Shown here in pieces: positions 57,201-64,000 of a DNA stretch of 64,000 nt. The stretch comes from Caenimonas koreensis DSM 17982 (GTDB taxonomy: Bacteria; Pseudomonadota; Gammaproteobacteria; Burkholderiales; Burkholderiaceae_C), in NCBI RefSeq assembly GCF_009646335.1, contig NZ_WJBU01000019.1:1-64000 (forward strand). The letters are read 5' to 3'. The notes under the pieces are model-generated. The model did no database searches and was not told the DNA's origin. It worked only from the letters and a program-made list of their open reading frames with translations. The position numbers and the translations under genes are program-made. Numbering within the stretch: position 1 is the first letter of the stretch; each line of letters starts with the position of its first letter.

Positions 57201-58308
57201 CGCGATTGATGGTGCCGTGCCCGACGACGTCGTTCACGTTTGCGAGTTTCATGAGTTCAGCGGGTGGCAGCGCATGGAGCAGGGCGCGCATGTCTTCGGC
57301 TGACACGTCCTTGGTCATCAAGTACGCCATGGAGTCCAGCACCACTTCGTACGGCGTTTGCGATACAGGCTTGGTCGGGTCGTATTGCGATGCATCCTGC
57401 TGGCTGGCAAACAGCAGTGCTTCGCCGAAAAGGCGCGCAATGGTCGCCTCACGCGGCTCGCCCGGCACCTCTGGCGGGTTGCCAACAACCCGAATCATTT
57501 TTTGCAGCACTGGCGACAGCGCCGGGTTGTAGTTGCGCAGCGTCACAGCGGCCATGTCGCGCACCAGCGCGACAAATGGATCGAAGTCTGGCTTGTTGCA
57601 TTCGGCAGCGGCTGCATCGTGGAGCGTTTCCAGATCGGCGATGCGCATGTGGTTCAGCTGCTCTTGGGTCAGCCGCACGAATTCGCTTCGCTTCTTGGCG
57701 TCATTGCCGCCAATCGACTCACGCAGTTCGTTGAGCGACCGGTTTGGAAATGCGCCGCCGGCCGTGCCGAATGTCCTCGTCTCCAGACCTGCCAGCAACA
57801 TGCCGACTTGCGCACCTGGACTGGGCTTGTCTTTGCTGCCGCCTTTGCTGGACACCAGCGTCTTGACCTTGCCGAAGATCCGGCCCGTGCGCGGGGCCGG
57901 GGTAGACGGCTGCGGCAACCGGAACAACTCTTCGGGATCGACTTGTGTAGTCAGGCGCGAGTTGCGCGCCATGTCTTCTTCGGTCCAGAAGCCCCCCAGG
58001 CTCTCGTCCCGCCGTGAGCGGCTGCCCTGGGGTTGCGCGTCGGGGTTTCCTGTACCGTGCCCGCCTTCGGGCTGAGAGTCCGACCAGCGGCTAGGCCCGG
58101 GCAGGCGGGGCAGGTTGGGCGCACCCACCATGTAGCTGCGTACGCGCGTCATGGGGCCGGCGCCGGTGTGTACAGGGGAACTGACGTCGGCGCGCGGTAG
58201 CTGCGGTCTGGGTTGGGTCCGGGACACAGGCGCCCCGTTGCTGCTGCGCGGTTCGGCCGCTTGTGAGCGAGACCGTGGCGGCGGCGTGTGCGGGCGTTTG
58301 ATTTCCAT
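54280..58308 (-). CDS. large protein with RGS-like domain, candidate secreted effector
   Basis: The 1342-residue protein has no membrane span or classical signal. Residues 1-110 are Pro/Ser/Arg-rich and probably disordered. Residues 130-640 are mostly helical and unrecognised. About 640-845 is a beta-richer part (TPVQYLGEPIYTYDVCSDN). Residues 858-961 align with RGS domains: EEFESFVRDAYVGENFDFL, FIAQDAPNQVNLNSELR and VFAPARHEITKLLEVNQFDK. Asn874 and Asn910 match the G-alpha-contacting Asn88 and Asn128 of RGS4; Glu873, Leu949 and Lys957 match Glu87, Leu159 and (conservatively) Arg167. A helical region follows, then a polyproline tail ending IPPPPDDDIPPPPDDPHA. ATG 58308 has AGGA eight bases upstream; the open frame further up is shadow. 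Overall function is unknown; the domain call is by eye. Confidence 0.75.
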   Translation of the reverse strand: MEIKRPHTPPPRSRSQAAEPRSSNGAPVSRTQPRPQLPRADVSSPVHTGAGPMTRVRSYMVGAPNLPRLPGPSRWSDSQPEGGHGTGNPDAQPQGSRSRRDESLGGFWTEEDMARNSRLTTQVDPEELFRLPQPSTPAPRTGRIFGKVKTLVSSKGGSKDKPSPGAQVGMLLAGLETRTFGTAGGAFPNRSLNELRESIGGNDAKKRSEFVRLTQEQLNHMRIADLETLHDAAAAECNKPDFDPFVALVRDMAAVTLRNYNPALSPVLQKMIRVVGNPPEVPGEPREATIARLFGEALLFASQQDASQYDPTKPVSQTPYEVVLDSMAYLMTKDVSAEDMRALLHALPPAELMKLANVNDVVGHGTINRADMVKFAGRAAGQAQDGAWRRFSNAVDDAATWRHDPETHRLADAPGLIDNVIKAANELGRFQFLGGKVDGRTYLATQAQLGGVLALLAEADNLSTATKPQLDLFAKALATLQFAGDFGIAAEEARRAQLASVARSAVSGQLINALRDTSDKQPIDIVRAITQAIDQRAASGLKPHTLADELRALTMELPPATRAQLRASMSSDKITRLGAVLTEVARVSQVKEFVALSRELDEIASVLAAVRDAVSPDVNTAAEGRWPAIAKLGDELNPDMRAVLSSFCISVHEGELTVTIAAVPVNFQTAVDAAIRSIKVTEPAAPFALDASQGAVTVNLNATNQAALVDLAGGNPRLLSALSRVLSGPGWEGVDELLETPDTPFRMGRTPVQYLGEPIYTYDVCSDNRGGLIVTRTLSLGQVRKARLLQPGAAQELDVHMMVSPKIVTKVAISATGLANPLGSAQVSSQFSVVEWERDYPRPLTVNEIMAPGTNPALREEFESFVRDAYVGENFDFLAAMNDFDAQPTRAMAKVLEAKFIAQDAPNQVNLNSELRQAIHRALSDPNAKMSAGDLVAVFAPARHEITKLLEVNQFDKFRNRIAPMRRPTPDAAVASAAEIPQEAGESNEQPDRTRVLVGNYVGALTRPLLTQSNVDTNISRIIRSMPKDPESYWGNLNEHVISIVRTLDPTQIASLLINLSESTYRPYAGHVELLRKAAQDRLNETNERVSRMTPEGILAESAKRLPSAQLQTWFESGRITAYELFTALKEATAAELRTAAQTRTGNGQFQLIARRVIQAQTRELDSARVELVAAFARQARLDAPVNDASLPHLAELAKRLVGYTALVIKLGDPSAGADREIERERGLLAARLTTAMENPAPGLTSSEVSNHRDALDTLGVSTAVRAAAVGKLRARETAERSRLPSQGSQRASQTRIPPRPPPRLSLTQGEPLPPPEMSPTGGQIPPPPDDDIPPPPDDPHA

Positions 58309-58414
58309 GGCGCTGTTCCTGGGATTGACTTCAGGTACTGAGTGGTGCCAGACCGCGATTCGTTCCACGCTTGAGCCATTCGGCTTACCCACAAGCGTTC
58401 GCGATAATGCCCCG

Positions 58415-59422
58415 ATGACATCGCTCGTCCCCCTCATCGACACCTTTCGCGGCGGCACGCTGGAATGCCGCCACTTCGGCGCCGTCGCCGTTGTGGACAC
58501 ACAAGGCAAGCTGGTTGCGCAGGCGGGCGATCCGCACTGGGTGTCGTTCTCGCGCTCGGCGCTGAAGGCTTTGCAGGCGCTGCCCTTTGTGCGCGGCGGC
58601 GGGCCGAAGCTGTTCAACTTCACGCCCGAGAACGTGGCATTGATGTGTTCATCCCACAGCGGCGAGCCCATGCACGTGACGCAGGTGCAGGCCATGCTCG
58701 ACAAGGCGAACGTGCCCGCCAAAGCGCTGCAGTGCGGCTGCCATATGCCGTACTACGTTGAAGCCGGCATTGCGCCGCCGCCGGACGTGATCGACGAGCG
58801 GCACAACAACTGCAGCGGCAAGCACGCCGGGTTTCTCGCGCATTGCGTGCAGCACGGCTGGCCGCTCAACAACTACCTCGCGCCTGCGCATTCGCTGCAG
58901 CAGGCGATTCGCCGTGATGTGGCGCGCGTGGTGGGCATGGAAAGCGACGCGCTCAAGCTGGGCATCGACGGCTGCTCGGCGCCCAACTTCGCGATGCCGC
59001 TCTCGGCGCTGGCGCGCGGCTATGCCCGTCTGGCGAGTGGCGCTGCCGACAGCGAGTTCGGCGAGAGTTTTGTGCAGCTTGCAGAAGCGATGACGTCGCA
59101 CCCCGATCTTGTGTCGGGCTCGGCGCGCAGCGACCAGGCCTTCATGCGCGCGGGCCGTGGCGACTGGGTGACCAAAGCGGGCGCTGATGGCATTCAGGCC
59201 GTGGGCAGCAAGAGCCGCGGACAGGCGTTTGTGGTGAAGATTTCCGACGGCAACAAGATGGCCGTGCAGGCCGCAACGGTGGCCGTACTCGATCAGCTCG
59301 GCTGGCTCGATGCGCGGCAGAAAGACGAGTTGCGTGCGTGGCGCTTCGAGGCGATCGCGAATGCGAAGGGCACGCGCGTGGGCGAGCGCAAGAGCGCGTT
59401 CACGCTGGAGCGCCCCCGCTGA
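58415..59422 (+). CDS. L-asparaginase, AnsII (Rhizobium etli) type
   Basis: The 335-residue protein belongs to the asparaginase_II family, unrelated to E. coli AnsA/AnsB. Signatures are FRGGTLECRHFGAVAVVD, SRSALKALQALPFV (Ser-x-x-Lys active-site segment), CSSHSGEPMHV, NNCSGKHAGFL (zinc-ligand Cys) and GIDGCSAPNFAMPL. It hydrolyses asparagine to aspartate and ammonia. ATG 58415 is chosen; the frame upstream overlaps the divergent gene. Its end overlaps the opposite enolase-superfamily gene by 23 bp. Confidence 0.93.
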   Translation: MTSLVPLIDTFRGGTLECRHFGAVAVVDTQGKLVAQAGDPHWVSFSRSALKALQALPFVRGGGPKLFNFTPENVALMCSSHSGEPMHVTQVQAMLDKANVPAKALQCGCHMPYYVEAGIAPPPDVIDERHNNCSGKHAGFLAHCVQHGWPLNNYLAPAHSLQQAIRRDVARVVGMESDALKLGIDGCSAPNFAMPLSALARGYARLASGAADSEFGESFVQLAEAMTSHPDLVSGSARSDQAFMRAGRGDWVTKAGADGIQAVGSKSRGQAFVVKISDGNKMAVQAATVAVLDQLGWLDARQKDELRAWRFEAIANAKGTRVGERKSAFTLERPR

Positions 59423-60854
59423 CCAGGCGCGTCATCGCGCTGAAATCAGGCATCGCCGCGCTTGCAAAACCGGTGCAGGCGAGTGAGCCGAGTGCGATAC
59501 GGCCGCCCTGAATCTTCAGGCGCACCGCGCCATGGCTGTGCTCGTAAACATCGCCATGCGCTGACAGAAAGGCTTGCTGCTCACTGGCTGGCTGCGCGGC
59601 CATGCCATTGACGTAGTAGTGGCCGTTGCGCTCGACGTGCGTGATGCCCAGCAGGTTGACCAGCGCGAGATCCTGCTGCACTGACAGGCCCGCCTGCGTG
59701 GTCAGGTCTTCGGCAGACATGAAGTAGCGCGGCGCACCTTCTGGTGAGCTTGCTTGCGTGCCCGCCTGCGCATTCCACTGCGCGCAGCGCGCCGCATTCA
59801 GCACCGACTTGTAGAAGCCCTTGCAGGTCTTGGACGACACGCCTCTGTAGCCGCGCTCGCGTGCCTGCACGAACGTATCGAGTTCGCCATCCGACTCATC
59901 GATGATCACCGGCTTGCCCAGCGGCGCGGCACGCAGATCGACATCGAGCGCCACTTTGCGCGCGATGGGCTGTTCGATGAACAGGATCGAGCTCCACAGC
60001 CTTTTCAATGAGGGCCTTGCGCGAATTGCTGCAACGAGTTCGGCAACGCCTGCGGCATCGGCGTATTGCTCATTGCCGTCGAGCGATGCGTAGTACGGCG
60101 CTGGCAACTGGTCGAGCACCGACGCAACCGCTTCGAGCCGCGCGATGTCGCTGGCGATGTTGCCGCCGACTTTCAGCTTGAAGTAGCGATGGCCCCAGGC
60201 AGCAATCACGTCTTGCAGTGTTTCAGGCAGGCCGTCGTTCACGCGCTCGTGCAAATCAGCAGGCGTGATGGCGTCGAGCATGCCCACGGTGTGGCGCGCC
60301 TCGATCGATGCGGCGGGCTGCAACTGCGACAGGAAGCTGTCAATGTCGAGACCGGCGAACTCTGCGCGCTCACTCACTATGCCCGCCAGATTGCCGCGCA
60401 TCGCGTCGTAGAACGAGACTTGGCGTGTGCGGCAGAGCACGTCGAAGATGGCGCGATCGACCAGCGCGGGGCCGTAACTTGCGAGCAGCGGGTTGTAGCC
60501 TTGAGCTGCGCCCGCTTGCAGCGTCTCGTCGTAGTGATGCGCGAAGTGGCCGAATGCGGTGGCTGCACCGCCGCCCGCCAGATAGGCGTCGCGCGCAATG
60601 CGCAGTGCGCCGCGTAGCTGGTCGAAGTTGTCGTCGTTCGACAGCGCCAGGTTCTTGTCGAACCACTTCGGCGCCATCATCTCCGCTGCCGCTCCCCACG
60701 TGCTTTGGCCATCGGCAGTTTCGATGCGCACACGCACAAACGCCTGCGGGCATTCACGCAGCGTGACCACGCCGAACTTGAAGGGCAGGCGCAACACGAC
60801 GGGCCGCTCGTACAGCTCGATCTCGCGGATCCGGATGCGCGGTGCGTCAGTCAT
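59400..60854 (-). CDS. enolase-superfamily enzyme (mandelate racemase/muconate cycloisomerase-like)
   Basis: The 484-residue protein has an N-terminal capping domain (RIREIELYERPVVLRLPFKFG) and a barrel with recognisable positions: KxK-type YFKLKVGG, metal ligands in ASLDGNEQYAD, LFIEQPI and VIIDESDGE, and a second base Lys in GVSSKTCKGFYK. It should abstract the alpha-proton of a carboxylate substrate, for example a sugar acid. It is longer than typical members (about 380) due to an extended capping part and a C-terminal tail. ATG 60854 overlaps the upstream gene stop (ATGA). Confidence 0.86.
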   Translation of the reverse strand: MTDAPRIRIREIELYERPVVLRLPFKFGVVTLRECPQAFVRVRIETADGQSTWGAAAEMMAPKWFDKNLALSNDDNFDQLRGALRIARDAYLAGGGAATAFGHFAHHYDETLQAGAAQGYNPLLASYGPALVDRAIFDVLCRTRQVSFYDAMRGNLAGIVSERAEFAGLDIDSFLSQLQPAASIEARHTVGMLDAITPADLHERVNDGLPETLQDVIAAWGHRYFKLKVGGNIASDIARLEAVASVLDQLPAPYYASLDGNEQYADAAGVAELVAAIRARPSLKRLWSSILFIEQPIARKVALDVDLRAAPLGKPVIIDESDGELDTFVQARERGYRGVSSKTCKGFYKSVLNAARCAQWNAQAGTQASSPEGAPRYFMSAEDLTTQAGLSVQQDLALVNLLGITHVERNGHYYVNGMAAQPASEQQAFLSAHGDVYEHSHGAVRLKIQGGRIALGSLACTGFASAAMPDFSAMTRLVSGGAPA

Positions 60855-61711
60855 GCGTGTGCGTCGTGGTAAGCGAGGCTTTCCATGATGCCCTTGAGGT
60901 AGCCAATGGAATGTGCAGCGCACGCGGGGCCGTCGGGCACATAGTCGAATGGTTCCACCGCAACGATGCCTTCGTAGTGGCCCTGCGCGTGCATGCGTGC
61001 GATCGTTTGCAGAATCGGCGTGAACTGCATGCTGCCCTGGCCCGGGCCACGCCGGTTCGGATCGTTCACCTGCACATGCGCGATGTGGCCCGAAGGCATC
61101 CAGCGCGCCATCAGTTCGTGGACGGGTTGTTTTTCGACCTGGCCCGCCGCGCTGCAATCGACCATCGTTTTCAAGCCGGGTGAGTTGATGGCATCGACGA
61201 TCTGCGCGGCTTCTTCCACCGTATTGATCAGGTCGGTCTCGCGGGTGGACAGCGGCTCGATGCAATACACAACGCCCGCGCTCGCAGCCGCAGCGCCAGC
61301 CTTTGCGAAGCAATCCGTCGCGCGTGCCAGTGCTTCTTCGCGTGTGCAGCCCGCAGGCGCCGAGCGCTGCTTGGGCGAGCCGTGCACGAGGTAGTTGCCA
61401 CCCATCAGTGCGCACAACTCAATCAGGCGCGACATCACGCCGACGGTGCGGTCCCGCACGCTCGTGTCATCACTCACGATAGACAGCCCGGCTGGCGCGA
61501 CGAGCAGCCAGTGCAGGCCGAAGATGCGGAGGCCGTGGTCTTGCGCCACGCGCGCAAATTCACGCGCCTGCGCATCGGTGATCTGCATCGGATCGGCGGC
61601 GAGCGTGAAGGGTGCCACTTCAAGTCCGTCGTAGCCAAGCTTGGCCGCGAACTCGCACTGCTGCGCGAACGGCATCGGCTGCAGCACCTCGTTGCAGAGC
61701 GCGAACTTCAT
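60851..61711 (-). CDS. sugar-phosphate isomerase/epimerase-like TIM-barrel protein
   Basis: The 286-residue protein fits the xylose-isomerase-like / AP-endonuclease-2 barrel: start KFALCNEVLQPMPFAQQCEFAAKLGYDGLEVAP in pieces, and metal ligands Glu in VVYCIEPLS, Asp in TMVDCSAAG, His in HVQVND and Glu in IVAVEPFDY. Likely substrate is a sugar or keto-sugar acid. ATG 61711 chosen; an upstream ATG 61723 is possible. It lies between the transporter genes and the enolase-superfamily gene. Confidence 0.88.
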   Translation of the reverse strand: MKFALCNEVLQPMPFAQQCEFAAKLGYDGLEVAPFTLAADPMQITDAQAREFARVAQDHGLRIFGLHWLLVAPAGLSIVSDDTSVRDRTVGVMSRLIELCALMGGNYLVHGSPKQRSAPAGCTREEALARATDCFAKAGAAAASAGVVYCIEPLSTRETDLINTVEEAAQIVDAINSPGLKTMVDCSAAGQVEKQPVHELMARWMPSGHIAHVQVNDPNRRGPGQGSMQFTPILQTIARMHAQGHYEGIVAVEPFDYVPDGPACAAHSIGYLKGIMESLAYHDAHA

Positions 61712-61733
61712 GCGAAGGAGCATTGATGGCGCG

Positions 61734-63266
61734 TCATGCACGCCGCGCGAAGAGCGAACGCACGCCCGAGCCAATGCCCGCCTGCACACGCTTGACCGCA
61801 CGCTTGAACGGCGGCACGTAAAGCAAGATCGTGAAGATCGTCACTGCGGCAAATGCCATCGCGATGGGCCGCGTGAAGAAGGGCTCGATCTGCCCGTCCG
61901 ACAGCACCAGCCCGCGGCGCAGCGACTTGTCGAGCAGCGGCCCCAGCACCAGGCCGAGCACCAGCGGCGCCATTTCGTAGCCGCGCTTGCGCAGGAAGTA
62001 CGCGCCAATGCCGATGGCCAGCATCGCGTAGATATCAAACAAGCGTGACGCAGTGGCGAACGCGCCGACCGTGCAAAGCAGGAACACGATGGGCATCAAG
62101 ATCGCGCGCGGCACCTTCAGCACATGCAGCAGCGGCCGCACACCGAACAGGCCGAACAGCAGGATCGTGATCGACGCGAGCGTCGTCATCGCGACCACTT
62201 CATAGATGAAATGCGGATGCTGGATCATCAGCATCGGCCCCGGCTGCACACCGTGGATGATCATCGCGGCCATCAGCACAGCCGAAGGCGCCGAGCCCGG
62301 AATGCCCAGCGCGAGCGACGGAATGATGTGCCCCGGTATCGACGACATGTCGCCCGTCTCAGCGGCCATGAGGCCGTCGATGGAGCCCTTGCCGAACATC
62401 TCCGGCTCCTTGCTCAATGACTTGGCCGCGGCGTACGACATCCACGCGCCTGCATCTTCGCCAACGCCGGGCAGCAGGCCTGTGAGCACGCCGATGATTC
62501 CGGAGCGCAGCACCGTCCACTTGTAGACGATGATTTCCTTCCAGCGCGGCAGCACCGAGTCGCGCATCTCCATGATCTTGCGTTCGATCGGATCGGAGAG
62601 CGTGGTCAATACTTCCGCCAGACCGAATGCGCCCACCAGCGCCGGGATCAGCGAGATACCGCCTGCCAGCTCGTCCCAGCCGAAGGTGAAGCGGTCGTAG
62701 GCGTACAGGCCCTCCTGGCCGACCTGTGCAATCGCCAGGCCCAGCAGCCCCATCAGCCAGCCCTTGAGCGGGTCTTTGCCCACGATGCTGCCCGACATGG
62801 TGACGCCGAAGAGGGCGAGCCAGAAGAACTCGAATGCGCCGAATTGCAGCGCCACTTCAGCGAGTAGCGGCGTGAAGAGCGCCAGACACAACACGCCAAG
62901 CAACGTGCTGACGAACGCGCCTGATGTAGCGATGCCAATCGCGTAGCCAGCCTTGCCCTGTTGTGCGAGCGCGTAGCCGTCTGCACATGAAGCCGCGTTG
63001 GCGGCAGTGCCCGGAATATTCAGCAGGATCGCCGTGCGCGAGCCGCCGTACAGCGCGCCGACGTAAGAGCAGATCAGCACCAGGATCGCCTGGTTCTGCG
63101 GCAGTTTGATCGTGAGCGTCGTGAGTAGTGCGATGGCGAGCGTGGCAGACAAGCCGGGCAGGATGCCCATCACGATGCCAACGAATGCGCCGCCTAACCC
63201 GTAGAGCAGCGTCATCGGGTCCATGAAGCTGAGCCACGCCTGGCCCATGTCGCGAAGACCTTCCAT
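61734..63266 (-). CDS. tctA: tripartite tricarboxylate transporter large permease (TctA family)
   Basis: The 510-residue protein has about 12 hydrophobic segments with the TctA signatures GIVMGILPGLSATLAIALL, GSRTAILLNIPGTAANAAS and ITGLLPG-like LTGLLPGVGEDAGAW, and ALGIPGSAPSAVL. It is the main permease of a binding-protein-dependent secondary transporter for carboxylates. ATG 63266 begins two bases after the tctB stop. The tail (61734-61760) is basic. Confidence 0.95.
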   Translation of the reverse strand: MEGLRDMGQAWLSFMDPMTLLYGLGGAFVGIVMGILPGLSATLAIALLTTLTIKLPQNQAILVLICSYVGALYGGSRTAILLNIPGTAANAASCADGYALAQQGKAGYAIGIATSGAFVSTLLGVLCLALFTPLLAEVALQFGAFEFFWLALFGVTMSGSIVGKDPLKGWLMGLLGLAIAQVGQEGLYAYDRFTFGWDELAGGISLIPALVGAFGLAEVLTTLSDPIERKIMEMRDSVLPRWKEIIVYKWTVLRSGIIGVLTGLLPGVGEDAGAWMSYAAAKSLSKEPEMFGKGSIDGLMAAETGDMSSIPGHIIPSLALGIPGSAPSAVLMAAMIIHGVQPGPMLMIQHPHFIYEVVAMTTLASITILLFGLFGVRPLLHVLKVPRAILMPIVFLLCTVGAFATASRLFDIYAMLAIGIGAYFLRKRGYEMAPLVLGLVLGPLLDKSLRRGLVLSDGQIEPFFTRPIAMAFAAVTIFTILLYVPPFKRAVKRVQAGIGSGVRSLFARRA

Positions 63267-63267
63267 G

Positions 63268-63831
63268 TCAGGGCAGGCGCACGAGAAAGAGCTTCTCGAA
63301 CACGATAAAAGTGATGACAGAGGCGGCAGCGCCAATCACGAGCGCAGACACGAGCGATCGAGCGCTGAACTTTCGCTCCGCCTCATAGCCGCTCATGCGC
63401 CGGAAGATGAGGATCGACGCCGTGACGTAGATCGTTGAAGCCAGCCAGAACGGGATGCCGTGGCCGACCAGCACGACGGAGTAGCCTAGGCACAGCAGCG
63501 TCGCGATGCCCACGCGCTTGCGCTCTTCACGTTCGAGCGCCGTGGAAGGCAGCGCAGCTGACTTGAACGCACCACGCTCAATGCTGCGGATGAAAAGCAC
63601 GACGCCCAGCAGGATCATCACCAGCCCGAGCAGGCCAGGCAGCAAGCCGGGCGCTGTGTACGGGTTGATGTTCTGCCGTTCGAGCCGGTCCATCGTCACT
63701 GAGCCAATGACGATGGCGATGCCCAGCGCCGTCCAGCCGATGGCGTCCTTCAGGTCGGACTGCGGCGGGCGGCGCTCCTCGTCGTTCGACGATGTGGCGG
63801 GCAGCGGATTGTCGTGCGATGACTCCGTCAC
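63268..63831 (-). CDS. tctB: tripartite tricarboxylate transporter small permease (TctB family)
   Basis: The 187-residue protein has four hydrophobic helices with PGLLPGLLGLVMILLGVVLF and a charged cytoplasmic linker (STALEREERKR), as in TctB. It starts with GTG 63831 behind an ideal AGGAGG. It sits directly upstream of tctA in transcription, in the usual C-B-A order. Confidence 0.92.
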   Translation of the reverse strand: MTESSHDNPLPATSSNDEERRPPQSDLKDAIGWTALGIAIVIGSVTMDRLERQNINPYTAPGLLPGLLGLVMILLGVVLFIRSIERGAFKSAALPSTALEREERKRVGIATLLCLGYSVVLVGHGIPFWLASTIYVTASILIFRRMSGYEAERKFSARSLVSALVIGAAASVITFIVFEKLFLVRLP

Positions 63832-63840
63832 GCAACCTCC

Positions 63841-64000
63841 TCAGGGCTTGGGAATGCCGACAGTGTCGGGCGACACCTTGGTTTTGCCGCCTTCGAACAG
63901 CACCCATGCATTGGCCTGGATGGCAGGGAAGACGGCGCGTTGCGCGGCGTCGCCCGACAGCGGGTTGAACAGGGCGCCGCGGCTCGTTGCGTACTTCTTC
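63841..64000 (-). CDS. C-terminal fragment of a probable transporter solute-binding protein (cut by window edge)
   Basis: The last 52 codons of a minus-strand gene end in TGA nine bases before the tctB start: readable pieces are GALFNPLSGDAAQRAVFP and TKVSPDTVGIPKP. By position it should be the TctC-type periplasmic binding protein, but this tail is not diagnostic for that family, so the identity is by context only. Confidence 0.6.
   Translation of the reverse strand, partial: KKYATSRGALFNPLSGDAAQRAVFPAIQANAWVLFEGGKTKVSPDTVGIPKP

Noticed and set aside
58359..58382. TTCG-N16-TTCG on the plus strand in the RGS-asparaginase gap, matching the hrpII box pattern of HrpB-controlled type III effector genes
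   Set aside because: It points toward the asparaginase gene and not the RGS gene; the pattern is short enough to occur by chance, and no T3SS gene is in the window. No equivalent is seen in the other orientation.
58309..58722. Upstream in-frame extension of the RGS protein (138 more codons)
   Set aside because: It lies wholly antisense to the asparaginase start region, has a Cys-rich unnatural composition and no ribosome site; ATG 58308 has AGGA at good spacing.

Overview
The window is GC-rich chromosomal DNA of a betaproteobacterium, most probably order Burkholderiales and close to Comamonadaceae. The evidence is an S10 ribosomal cluster behind tuf and rpsJ, an atpIBEFHAGDC operon, an 'incomplete' PTS (EIIA-Man, HPr, EI with no sugar permease), divergent mreBCD-mrdA and gatCAB blocks, and GC-rich intergenic hairpins of a style I associate with that family. 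This assignment is inference. Coding density is very high: no gene-free gap exceeds 300 bp and most neighbours overlap or nearly touch. I see no tRNA, rRNA or CRISPR array.

Layout. 1-5.7 kb: tuf 3' end and rpsJ, then a promoter and leader hairpin, then rplC-D-W-B-rpsS-rplV-rpsC-rplP-rpmC-rpsQ, closed by a strong terminator. 5.7-12.5 kb: peroxiredoxin, GNAT enzyme, a divergent cytochrome b / cytochrome c' pair, a degenerate kinase/receiver protein, a CaiB-type CoA-transferase, a lipoprotein and an MFS transporter. 12.5-18.8 kb: PTS genes, an EamA permease, lipA-lipB-ybeD-type gene and a D-amino-acid transaminase family gene. 18.9-26.2 kb: ATP synthase operon. 26.2-31.3 kb: GNAT, lemA with two TPM-domain genes, an NAD-binding-like protein, a SnoaL/DUF4440-like protein and a YheT hydrolase. 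31.3-42.9 kb: mrdA-mreD-mreC-mreB facing gatC-A-B, then pyrE with a DUF4124 gene, a TPR/glycosyltransferase-like protein and xth.

42.9-64 kb is more accessory. It holds an orphan AAA ATPase with an AT-rich promoter and palindrome, a DevBCA-like ABC exporter, a Rep-type helicase, an AEC permease, an IS630-family insertion, a biotinyl/carboxyltransferase fusion, a 1342-residue protein of unknown overall function, an AnsII-type asparaginase, and an operon of tripartite tricarboxylate transporter plus TIM-barrel and enolase-superfamily enzymes.

The most striking observation is in the 1342-residue protein (54280-58308, minus strand). Residues about 858-961 read as a eukaryotic-type RGS (regulator of G-protein signalling) domain, keeping both asparagines that contact G-alpha in RGS4. 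The protein also has a disordered Pro/Ser/Arg-rich N-terminus and an acidic polyproline tail, so it is a candidate host-directed effector. Other points of interest are the IS630 element sitting exactly in the abutting stop codons of two convergent genes, a palindrome overlapping the ATPase promoter, and a dispersed inverted repeat found in the atp operon and upstream of mrdA.
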